A DNA stretch of 64,000 nt. It comes from Uloborus plumipes (taxonomy: Eukaryota; Arthropoda; Arachnida; Araneae; Uloboridae). The notes beneath the pieces were generated by a model. It was not told the DNA's origin and made no database searches. It was given only the letters and a program-made list of their open reading frames with translations. Where the stretch lies: NCBI GenBank assembly GCA_038373865.1, contig JAXGGA010004447.1, forward strand, positions 1 through 64,000. The letters run 5' to 3'. This document shows positions 39,595 through 50,400 of this stretch, one piece after another (position 1 is the stretch's first letter; each line of letters starts with the position of its first letter). A program made the position numbers and the translations under genes.

Positions 39595-40873
39595 AGTAAA
39601 AATCGAAAAACAACGTCTAAAAGCACAAATGGGTCGAATTAAAATTGGCAAACATGTTTCGAAGGCATAAAGCCTCCTTCTTCAGTGCCAAGCAAGAAAT
39701 GGAAAGAAACAAAGTATCGGGAGAGTTTAAATAGGAAAGAAGCAAAAGCTAGGCCAATCAGGTGTCGGCGTGCGCCGAGCCCGGATTTGGCGTTGCGTTG
39801 TCAGAAAATTTAAAAGCATAAAGTAAAATTGGCGAGATGTGTGGAACTGCAAAGGATTCGTTACAAATATTACTTAAATTTTTGTGAACATGAAAGGCTT
39901 CTAAGAAATCTAACTCACCAACAGTTGAAGGTCTGCAAATTTTAGCTTCGAAGAAAACAAATCTATGTCCTGTGTCCCAACAGTGTTTCGCAATTGAGGA
40001 TTTTGAAAGTTCTTTCTTTTTAACATAATTTTCGTGTTCCTTTAACCTGAATTTTAACGCCCGTCGGGTCTGTCCGACGTATCCAATTTGACATTCACAG
40101 TTTATGTGATAAATGCCCCACTTATCAAATGGTTGGATAAGGTCTTTTAATTTAGAAAAAGTTAGTTTGTTCATGGGTCTGTAAATGACATGAAAATCGA
40201 ACTTGCTGAGTATTCTGGAAATGCGAGGGGAGATTTTTGAATGAAATGGTAAGACAACGAAATTGGTAGAAGGAACAGTGGCCTTTTTGTGGGATGCACT
40301 GCGGTTCGAAAGTTTATTGTAAGCATTGTCAATGATTTGAAAAGAATAGCCTCTGTCAACGGCCACACTCCGTAAGAAATTAAGTTCATCATTGAGAAGG
40401 GACTTGTCAGAACATATATTAATAGCGCGGTTAACAAACGTGTAAAAAGCAGAGATTTTTTGTTTTATGGGATGACAGGAGCGAGAATGTGGAGGAAGAC
40501 AAACAGCAAATGGTTTTCGGTAAACGGTAGTGGAAAATTGGCTATTGTTTTTTGAAATGAGTACGTCTAAAAAGGGCAAAGAATTATTACTTTCAATTTC
40601 AGCAGTAAACTTGATGTTGGGATCAATGGAGTTGATTAGATCAATAACCACAGGAACTATTTCCGCTGTGCCGTCCAAAAGGGTAAAGGTATCGTCGACG
40701 TATCTGAGCCAAAGTGGAAAATCAAATAATTTAAAGAGTTTTTGTTGAAAATAATCCATATACAATTCACTTAAGACAGGACTTAAGGGGTTACCCATAG
40801 CAAGCCCCTCGATTTGTTGATAGAATGTACCCCCTTTGTCTTTGGGGGTACTTACAGGCGGTTTTCCTTCAAA
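39595..40873 (-). mobile_element. 5'-truncated Penelope-like element with 3' tail
   Basis: Contains the C-terminal half of a Penelope-like polyprotein (listed separately). It is followed by about 160 bp of non-coding tail with a hairpin GAAGGAGGC-TTTAT-GCCTTC next to GAAACATGTTTGCC, a layout often seen at Penelope 3' ends. The upstream frame closes with TAG at 40874-40876. The N-terminal RT motifs are absent. Confidence 0.85.
39758..40873 (-). pseudogene. Penelope-like reverse transcriptase/GIY-YIG endonuclease, N-terminus missing
   Basis: Frame open for about 370 codons. In order: RT motif B region FYQQIEGLAMGNPLSPVLSE, the catalytic YVDD box in LWLRYVDDTF, NSLPFLDVLI, YRKPFA, and a C-terminal GIY-YIG endonuclease domain (WGIYHINCECQIGYVGQTRR then FRLKEHE; later KHCWDTGHRF and LEAFHVHK). 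This combination is diagnostic of endonuclease-bearing Penelope-like elements. The RT motif A aspartate and everything before it is missing, so the copy is inactive. The remaining frame has no stop, suggesting fairly recent insertion. Upstream residues KPPVSTPKDKGG are not typical. Confidence 0.93.
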
Positions 40874-40876
40874 CTA

Positions 40877-43190
40877 ACTTTGTATGAAAATAGTTTTGAT
40901 AAATAATGTATTGTAAAGTACTTTTCTGAATAATCTTCTGTGAGGACTCTGATTCCGACTCTGACTCTGCAAACATGGCGGAAATGCAGGCTCAGAAAAA
41001 AATGAATGACTGTGCAGACGATGTTTGTTTATTTATTTGTTTTATTTTACTTATTTATTTTTATAAAAATTTTTTTTTGGCAGACGATTTTTTTAACAAA
41101 AATGTTTCATTCACGAGTACATTTTATTCTTTATTTATATTTAACAACTGGCAACGGATTAAAAATGAAATTCGAGATATTTTATTAACGAACGAGTTTT
41201 TTTTTCCTTTATTTCTTTCTTTGATAAAATGTGTTTTGATGTTCTTTGTACTTTTATTTACTTTTTTTGAAAACGACTGAGGAATTTTTCTACGGAAGAA
41301 CTATAACAGTTACATTCTTTAATGGTGCGACAAAACTTTATTTATCCGTTTATTTACTTTTTACGTGTCTATTTTATCTGATGAGAGACACATTTTGCTT
41401 TTAGAAATCAGCTTTAAGTGCTAAAAAGGTATGTTTGACATAATTTTCAGTCTCAGATAATCAAGAGAATATTGATCAGATGCTAGAATGCCGATGTCGA
41501 TGTACGGGAAAGTAGGCTTGTTTAGTTCTTGACCGAACTTCTGTTAAGCTATTCAGCGTTTTTTTTACCGAAAAGCTGTATGATGTAGTTTAACGGAAGT
41601 TCTCTGCAAGAAGAAGAGAGCAAATACACTGCAAAATGTAATAGTATACATTTTGTACACGTAGTATTCGTTTTGTATAATACTTGTTTTATTAAACAAA
41701 GCTGTTTAGTCTTTATTTCTTTTTTTTTTTTAATTTTTAACTGAGAAACTTCCATTGGTGAGAGGATTTTGAGAGTGATTTAGTAAAAGGAAGAAAAAGT
41801 GCAACAGATAAACTATAGAATTTATTTATTGAACGTTACTATAAATTTGAAACAGTTTTCCACGTCACCCATGAGGTACGGCTCCGGGACGCATTACCCC
41901 TTTCACAAATTGCAAGGCGGGTTCCCCAGTAGGTATATATTCATTTTACATGATCAAAAATCGCATAACGCACACAAGGTAGCAATCATCTTTTCAAAAC
42001 AGTTTAATCTGCTTTACCATTTACATTTAGAAGTATGTTGGTCGAAACAGAAAATTAGTAGTTTGTTCTTGTCCGTCCGTCACTCGTTGTGTACGTAAGT
42101 AAAGTTTGCTGATGAGGGCGAAAAATTCTGAAGCTTATAGAGGGCCTAAATTTTGAAGTTCTGTATGGAATGTCTACAGTGAGTCCGAGTTGAAAAGAGA
42201 GGCAAGACTGACGTGGCAGTGGAGAGAGTAGTTTAGAGTTTATTAGATCTTTAAAAGTTTCTGTGAAATGGATAGGATCTTGAAGCATTGTCCAAAGGTT
42301 ATTTAATGTCTCAAATATGGCCTGTATGGAGACTCGTTTCTATAACCAACTCCATTCTTGTAAAATTACGTTCTGGAATGAGTAGTTTCATGAAAGGCTA
42401 GACAAAAATGTCAATCTTAGCAACTGTTCTTGAATAATTAGGTGTGAAAGTCAAGTACTGATAACAGTCCTGCGATTCCTTAGCAAAATCATTTGCACCT
42501 TCATGTCCCGTAGAGCTTACGTGCGAAGGATTCCACTGGTGCTTACAAGGCTTTTTGATTTTTTGTAGACCAATAGTGACACAAAAGATTCCTCCAGCAT
42601 AAATTGATTCAAATATTCATTGACCAGTGGACCTATTCTCGAAAGAATGACCAGATCTTCCGATGAATCGTCAAAAAGTTTGAGAATCAAAAGGCAAAAA
42701 TATCTACGAATGTTAGTTGTTGTTAAAACTCTCATTTTTCTCACATTAAATCGGAAGAATGTTTGAACTAATCATTTCATGTAACTGGACATCGGTATCT
42801 ATCCAGAGCCGAATTTAGCTCCATGCCGCCCCTAGGCAGATTAAAAATCTGCCGCCCCCCCCCCCATCTGAAGAAGAAGTAAAATTCCTCGACTCGAAAA
42901 ATGTAACTGAAGTCTCTAAAAAGTTTAGTTTTCTGAAAATTGAAATTGTTCATCTCCTGAAGAAATGATGACGTTTCACATTATTAATTTTGCACGTTTT
43001 TACTGTGCCCATAGACTTTTTACTGTTTTAGCGTTAGAAACGATTCCCATTACTCCAATTTAAGTAATATTTACAGAATGTGTTGTATACACATTTACAT
43101 ATATCAATCAATAAATTATTCTTATTATTTTCTCTTAGCCCTTTACAGTTTTATAAAATGTGTTCTCTTTCATTGTCTGAAGTCATAAAA
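40877..43190. other. Intergenic, no recognised gene
   Basis: AT-rich sequence. Short frames, for example the one beginning ATGGCGGAAATGCAGG at 40975, show no domain and drift into low-complexity Phe/Leu. A C run lies at 42854-42865 in a GC-rich patch that may be a transposon end (CCATGCCGCCCCTAGGCAG). Confidence 0.45.
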
Positions 43191-43264
43191 CGGTTCCTTA
43201 TAATGACAACGCAGATGAATTATTATAAAATGTTATAAGCATGATTTAGACCTAAAAGTCACAG

Positions 43265-45450
43265 ATCAATTCAAGCTCAAGTGGAGTTTTGTAGGACGAA
43301 TAGTTCAGGAGATATCGTACTTCGAGAAATGGAGTTTTTTTGCGAAAAGTGAAAAAATTATGCTTCTATCATATTTTGGAGCAAATATCGACATAAAATC
43401 CTGTTTTACAAGTCAAAAAATGGACATGTAATTACAGCACATTTAATCAGCTTTCATTCAATCCCAAACAGTAGTTTGTAGGTTCAATGTTTCATTTACA
43501 ATCGCGAAAAATAAATATTTGAAATTTTGAGAAATGAGCAAAATCGTTTCCTAATAAGAAGAGGAGGGCAGTATAGACAGTAAAAAAATGCGTAGAAGGG
43601 TATTAAAAGGGTAACACTATTGTAAAATGTTATTTTAAAAATTGAAGAAAAAAACTTTTCAGGTCATTTTCACTCATTTTTTTCGCAATTTTTATGATAG
43701 TTCTTGTTGGTTATGGTCTTATAATGACTTTTTTCAGATTTTGCCCTATCACTCCTGAATTATGCAACTTTTGATGAAACGTATGCATACCCATTTTGAA
43801 TAGCACTAAATTTGAAACAATTTAAGCTCAAGTGGAGTTCAGTAGGACGAATTAGTTTGGGAGATATCGTACTTCAACAATTTGTCATTTTTTGCGAAAA
43901 ATGAAATAAATATGCTTCTATCATATATTGAACCAAATATTGACATAAATTCTTATTCTACAAGACAAAATATAGATATTTAATTACAGTACATCTAATC
44001 AGCTTTCATTTAAGCCTAAAAAGAAGTCTGTAGGTTCAATATTTCATTCATAATTGAGAAAAAAAATTTCGAAAATTGAAATTTTTTTTGAGAAATGAGA
44101 AAAATTGCTTTCTAATAAGAAAAGGAGAGCACAGGACAACAGAAAAATGCATAAAGTTGTATAAAAAGGGTAACACTGCATTAAAATATCATTTTAATAA
44201 GTTAGAAAAAAACCTTACAGGTTAATTTAGCTCAATGTTTTTTTTTTTCTTTTGTGGATCTTTATTAACTGTGGTCTTATAGCTCAGTTGCAGGAAAAGA
44301 ATCTGGTCTTTGTTCTGTCTCAAGATGTTTGTGTGTTTTCTTCATCTTCGAGAACTGGAATGGCAAGGAAGTTGTACCAACTCTTTCCGTATTTAAATGA
44401 ACATCTGGATCCAAAACAAAGACAACCTTCCTTTTCTGCAGCTTCGCAATAACATCCACAGCTAATAAAGACCCACTAAGGGAAAAAAAAGTAAGGTTCT
44501 TTTAAATTATGAAAATAATATTTTAATACAGTGTTACCCTTTTTATACAAGTATGCATTTTTCTGTTGTCCAGTGCTCTCCTATTCTTATTAGAAAACAA
44601 TTTTTCTCATTTCTCAAAAATTATTTCAATTTCCGATTTTTTTTTTTTTTTTACAATTGTGAATGAAATATTGAACCTACAGACTTCTTTTTAGGCTTAA
44701 ATGAAAGCCGATTAGATGTACTGTAATTAAATGTCTATCTTTGTCTTGTAGAATAAGAATTTATGTCAATATTTGGTTCAAAATATGATAGAAGCATATT
44801 TATTTCATTTTTCGCAAAAAATGACGAATTGTTGGAGTACGATATCTCCTAAACTATTCGTCCTACTGAACTCCATTTGAGCTTAAATTGTTGCAAATTT
44901 GGTGTTCTTTAAAATGGGTATTCACATGGATATGCACACGTATCATCAAAAGTTGCATAGTTCAGGAGTGATAGGGGAAAATCTGAAAGCAGTCAGGATA
45001 AGACCACAGCCAGCAAGAACCATTATAAAAATAGCAAAAAAATGAGTTAAAATGACCTGTAAAGTTTTTTTTTTTAATTTTTAAAATAACATTTTAATAC
45101 AGTGTTACCCTTTTAATATCCTTCTATGCATTGTTTTACTGTCTACTGCCCTCCTCTTCTTATTAGGAAACGATTTTGCTCATTTCTCAAAATTTCAAAT
45201 ATTTATTTTTCGCGATTGTAAATGAAACATTGAACCTACAAACTACTGTTTGAGCTTGAATGAAAGCTGATTAAATGTGCTGTAATTACATGTCCATTTT
45301 TTGACTTGTAAAACAGGATTTTATGTCGATATTTGCTCCAAAATATGATAGAAGCATAATTTTTTCACTTTTCGCAAAAAAACTCCATTTTTCGAAGTAC
45401 GATATCTCCTGAACTATTCGTCCTAAAGCACTCCACTTGAGCTTAAATTA
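43265..45450. mobile_element. Large foldback element, four-fold unit
   Basis: Two arms of nearly 1 kb (43265-44230 and 44510-45450) are inverted relative to each other around a 280-bp centre. Each arm is itself two diverged direct copies of a 480-530-bp unit containing AAGCTCAAGTGGAGTT, GGAGATATCGTACTTC, GCTTCTATCATAT and TGTAGGTTCAAT. The centre (44250-44470) is a weaker inverted repeat with coding-like frames on both strands. No transposase was recognised. Confidence 0.75.
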
Positions 45451-45914
45451 TTGCAAGTTTATTGTTCTTTAAAATGGATATTCACGTGTGTATTCAAAAG
45501 TTGCATAGTTTAGGAGTTATAAAGGAAAAACTGAAAAATGTCCGAAAATTTCGCAGTTTTTCGCGAGTTTCGCAGCGAGCACAGATTTTAGAAAGGTGCA
45601 AACTTAAATTTACACTACCCTAGAGGACCCAAACAACATATTAAAAATTCAGAACTACATCGTGATTTGCGATTTTAGCTCTTTTTTTGTATAGATTGAC
45701 TATATGGACTAGTTGTGTTTTTTAAAATAAATTACGGCTGTTTTAAATGAGTGATTGCAACCAAGGGCATAAAAATGTTTTTCAAGTTTCTCTAAATAAA
45801 CACTTCGAACTTTAGAAAAGGCACGATTTTACAAACCTCTATTTTTTTTTTTTTACCGAGCTGGGCTTGGTCGCTAGGTACTTACTGTAAAATTACAAAT
45901 TTTTACATTTTGTT

Positions 45915-46375
45915 AACTACGACAAAGCCTAAAGGAAGGTTATGTTTTTAGCAGTCTGGCTATGTTTGTGGTTAAGGATGTTCTACCGTAGCTCCTAAAC
46001 TATTCATTCGATTTTGATGAATGAGGTCGATCGAAAACATAATAATTTTAGCATGAAATTAATAAAGTATAATTTCATTCTAAAATCTAGGTCAGCCTTA
46101 AACTGGAAATTCATTGTTGATTGCGACTTTTGTTTGAACTAAAACGCACTTAGATACGAAAATATCGGTTAAAAATCGGTGATTGTCTAGGAATAATCGT
46201 CTTTCCTCTTGTTAAATTCTAGTAAAAAGTAGCCTATGACACTCGAGACTCGAAAACAAATCGATTGGCACCTCATTCATCAAAATCGAATGAATAGTTT
46301 AGGAGCTACGGTGGAACATCTTTAACCACAAACATAGTCAGACTATTTAGGTCTTGCCGTAGTCGGGTAATTAGC
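45915..46375. mobile_element. Foldback element flanked by an 18-bp direct repeat
   Basis: 461 bp. Arms include GGTTAAGGATGTTCTACCGT, AGCTCCTAAACTATTCATTC and GATTTTGATGAATGAGG, each present inverted at the right. It is bounded on both sides by AATTTTTACATTTTGTTA (45897-45914 and 46376-46393). Such a long duplication is unusual for DNA transposons. Confidence 0.72.
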
Positions 46376-46479
46376 AATTTTTACATTTTGTTACAATAAA
46401 ATTAGCTGTATTATACTGTAAAAACTACATCTATTTTTTTACAGTGTAGAAACATGACTTCTGCTAGCAGTTAAGCTGA

Positions 46480-47076
46480 AGCAAAGACAGCTCTCCTTAA
46501 ATGAGCATTCAAGGGCACATCTAACTTCTGGTTTTTGAGGTTGGGTTGTAAGTTAATTAGTTGTGCTCAAATCGGAAAGGAGTGCCATACGCGTAATACT
46601 ATTCTTAAGTAGATGGGCAAGGGACTCTGTGACTTTTTTTCTAGTTAAGAAGGTTCATGACTCCCCTTACTCACCTCCTATTGTGTAATTTACCTGTTAA
46701 GCAATATTTCTACCTAACATTTTGTAGTTTGTCTTACTTTTTCTATTTTTAGTTAGTTATTTCAGTAAATGTAATTGAATATAGAGAAGGAATTGATTTT
46801 ATCTTAGGATGATTTCTTACACTTTCAGTTTTAAATGCCCCTAGATAGTCTCCAAGTATGATCTCTGACCTCATCATGACCACCGCATTTATTTTAATTA
46901 AGTTTAAAAATTAGTTTTAATCTCATTTATTTCACACCCCACCCTGCTATTCTGCTGTCACATTGGACCCTCATATGGGGGTGATGAACCTTGTGACGAG
47001 TTTTGACTTTTTTTCATACTTGTTGCGAAAGTTAAATAAGTATTTTCAAACTGTTCTTGAAAAATGCTCAAAAAAA
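46480..47076 (-). other. Downstream flank of gene B, part of the duplicated block
   Basis: Aligns with 12,560-13,260 downstream of gene A: GGAAAGGAGTGCCATA, GTAATACTATTC, CTATTTTTAGTTA and ATTTATACAATTCC. No coding frame was recognised in either copy. Confidence 0.65.
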
Positions 47077-47082
47077 TTTATT
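47077..47082 (-). terminator. Gene B polyadenylation signal
   Basis: AATAAA on the - strand (TATAAATAAATTTT), about 90 bp after the stop codon. The aligned gene A sequence near 13240 reads TATAAATCACC and so has lost the hexamer. Confidence 0.75.
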
Positions 47083-47168
47083 TATACAATTCCATTACAC
47101 TTATTGCTTGGTTTTGGTATAAAATAGAACAAGAGGACACTTTGAACCCTGATGTAAGATTCAGTTTC

Positions 47169-47459
47169 CTAATAATTGGCTGACGATAGGAACTGGACAT
47201 GGGCTGGTGATTCTTCCCTGGTGCCTTGTTCATTGGTGTTGACGATTGCCCGAAAGCCCCCTTCGTCGGCAACGTAGTCCACCTTCCTGTATCGGCCATC
47301 AGGGTCGGAGAGGGTGTAGGATCCGACCACCTTGCCCCTTCCGTCACCAGTTTCGTGTCTGTAGTTGGTACCACCATCCTGCAGCTGGGTGTTGTACAGG
47401 AAGGCGTAGGCGATAGGCTCTTGTTGTGCAGCTGTTGAGGCCTGAAACTGCCTGGAATG
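47169..47459 (-). CDS. Gene B exon 6: chitin-binding R&R domain
   Basis: 291 bp (96 codons plus TAG) after TTCCCACAG. It encodes HSRQFQASTAAQQEPIAYAF, LYNTQLQDGGTNYRHETGDG, then the R&R core GSYTLSDPDGRYRKVDYVAD and GGFRAIVNTNEQGTREESPA. An in-frame ATG upstream lies in the intron and is not the start. Against gene A, the domain keeps all consensus Gly, Asp and aromatic residues. Confidence 0.95.
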   Translation of the reverse strand, partial: HSRQFQASTAAQQEPIAYAFLYNTQLQDGGTNYRHETGDGRGKVVGSYTLSDPDGRYRKVDYVADEGGFRAIVNTNEQGTREESPAHVQFLSSANY

Positions 47460-50400
47460 CTGTGGGAAGACAGTGAATGTACAGGCATGGAGTTTGGCCA
47501 AATCAGCATTTGATGAATTGATTTAAACATTCATTCAATGGTTCAATCAATTTAGTAACAATCATTCACACTTACATTGATTTTGAATTTAAATAATGTG
47601 TCAAACATTTTAATTAATATTCTTTTTTTATATTAACTACTTCACTAGGCGATTACAAGGTCTGTATTTTAAGTAATGAGAATATTTTTGCCCTGAAGCA
47701 GCTGTGCGCCAGAGGGCGTTCCGACCGGTTGTAGTCGGTAGTGTGGCCTTCGACCTTGATAACGCTTCACTCGGCAGTCGCTTGCTGGCTTTAGTTGAGG
47801 CGGAATCACGCGAGGCGTAGACGTCTTCAAAAAAGTATGTGCAAGCGCAAAATGCAACAAAGCATTGAACAGCGTTACGCAATGAAATTTTGCGTGGAAT
47901 AATTCAGCAAGCTTACGGCATTGAGAGCTTATTGCAAACTTAAGTTTTAGATGGCACAAAATGTTTTTAAAAGGCGGGGGGAGCGTGGAGGACGAACCCC
48001 GTGCAGGTCACACTTCAGCATCAAGAACCGCAAAAAACGAGCAACGTGTGCGAAATTTGCTGAACACAGACCTGCGTTTAAGTGTTCGCTTGATCGCAGA
48101 ATAGCTAGGAATGAATAAAATAGTTATTCACAAAATCATCAGTAAGGATCTTGGGATGAGGAAGATTTGCGACAAACTCGTGATGAAAGTTTTAACGGAC
48201 GTTCAAAAGCAAAACCACGAGGCCGTTTCAAAAGATCTTCCGCAGTCTCCCTACAGCCCCTACCTTGACCCCTCCTCCCAGCAGACCTTCTCCTCTTCCC
48301 TAAAGTGAAAACCGCCTCCAAAAGGCGCCGCCACGGGACCCTAGATGATGGCAAAAGGGCTTGCACGCATGCTCTGAAGGATGCTTCAGTTGGTGACTTC
48401 CAGGGGGCGCACGAAGCGTGGAAATGTCGCCTGTAGAAGTGTAAAGATGCTTAAGGAGTATACTTTGAAGACTACTAAAGATTTGTAGCGATATCTCTAA
48501 TAAATTATTTTTTGTGGACTTATTCTCATTACTTAAAATACACACCATGTATATATATAGCTCATAATCTACCAATGTTGTTAGTCAGTTAGTTCTTAAA
48601 CGGCTAAGAACCAGGGCCGGATCTAGAAATGTTTCGAAGGGGGGGGGGATATATTTAATTATGTATCCTTTACTAAACATTTTGGTTTTCAATGTCAACC
48701 TCATATGTTTAGGGCTTCAATCGCAAAATATATCCTGTGAAGAGCCCTAAACCTCCCTTCTACTAGCTTCAAAGATAGTCTAAAAAGGCCATTTTTTGAA
48801 CTTTAATATTGAAAATTTACCAGTGGTGAGTGCCTCAAGAGAGAGGCGATCGCCTTCCTTGTATCCTTCCTTGCTAATGACCTGGAGACCTGACTTTAGA
48901 TGATAAAGATGCTGATTAAATTTCGGCATGAATAACTCAAAGGGGAGCAAATTAACAGAATGTTTTTTTTTTCTGGTTACTTGTTACTGCTGTCTTAAAA
49001 GCACGAGCCACGGGCTCAGACGAAAATTATTCTATTGGTGGATGTCAGAAGGTACAAAAGTTGAATACATTTTGGTGCTGATATCAATTTTGGTGCTGAT
49101 ATCAATTTTGGTGCTGAATCATCTTTGGTGCTCATAAATAGAAATTTGGTGCAATCAAACCTTCTTTCCGTCACCCCTGATTGCTATACCTCAAGAAGTA
49201 ATGATTTAGTTCAACTTTGGAATAAAAGTGAACTTGCTCAAAAACTGGTGGATTCAATTTTGGAGCCAATCACTTCAAGGGGAGAGAGGCTGGTTTTGGT
49301 GATCTTTTGCACTTAGTTAAATAAACAATGTGAAAGATAAATCATGTTAAAGGGTTTTCATTGGCCATTGCCTCGTGCAACCCATTTACGCAATTCAATA
49401 ATTGCAAACGATTATAGAAATCGCAATGATTTAACTTAATTGTCTGTTGCCATCTTTTTTCTTTTAACAAATAAAATGTTTGTAACTAATCTAAGTTAAT
49501 AATTAATCTAATGAAATTTCTCACTTTGGGTGCTTTTGCGAATAGTAAACTTAGTTGTAACAATTCTACGTTACAACCAAGAATTTATAAGTAAAATATA
49601 CGAACAAAGTTTCGTGATGAACATAACGTACTAATTTTGTTTTATAGTGTAGAAAGAGCGATTCTATGAACTACATTTTTTTTCCTTTGCATGATTCCTG
49701 TATTTTGACAAATATTAAAAAAAATTCCATAAAACACTCACCTGAAAGTTTCTCATTTGAACAACAGGAGACAAGCGCATCTGAACCTGAAATAGGAGAC
49801 GTCAAAATTCAGTGATTGGACAATTTAGCTGCACAAGCCAACTGACAGGTTTGGTGATAAAATAAATTGAGGAGCAATTTATCAAAAGGTAATATCAATA
49901 ATCAAAGGTATCCACCTTTTTAGAAAAACTCGTTTTTTCCCATTTTCTATATCTTTCAGTTAGCTTTAATCAAACCTACTAGTCTCTAGAAGTCCCAATA
50001 GAACGAATCCATAGTTATTAAAAGGCAAAGTTAAATGTTGCAATAAAATGGTAACAAATCCATCCCTAACTATCCCTAATGGTATTTCCCTGTATTCTAA
50101 TCAGTATTTCAGGCTTAGTATTCTTGTTTTTATTACCTTTTTACTTCGTTCTGTTCTGCTATAACCTACATTTTATGAAAAAGTACTATCATAAGCACAT
50201 GCACCGTAAACTATTCTTACTTTCTGATCCCAAAACGTGGAGTCTGAAATTATGATTATCGAAGCTTCAAATGTTCCGTTAGGCCTATAGACCTTTGATC
50301 CACTCAATTTTAAGTTCAAATACATCGATATGAGGCATTGATGTAGTAGAGTTTTGGTGAAATGGGAACTAATAACATTCGGATTTTCATTCAAAAGAGC

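Noticed and set aside
40975..41280. Frame beginning MAEMQAQKKMND as a gene start
   Set aside because: It turns into low-complexity Phe/Leu from AT-rich DNA, with no donor site or domain.
42107..42135. CTGATGAGGGCGAAAA as a hammerhead core
   Set aside because: There is no loop between the would-be stem II strands and no stem I partner.
47078..47530. 150-codon frame on the - strand over gene B exon 6
   Set aside because: Shadow frame. The R&R domain is encoded in a different frame with a proper acceptor site.
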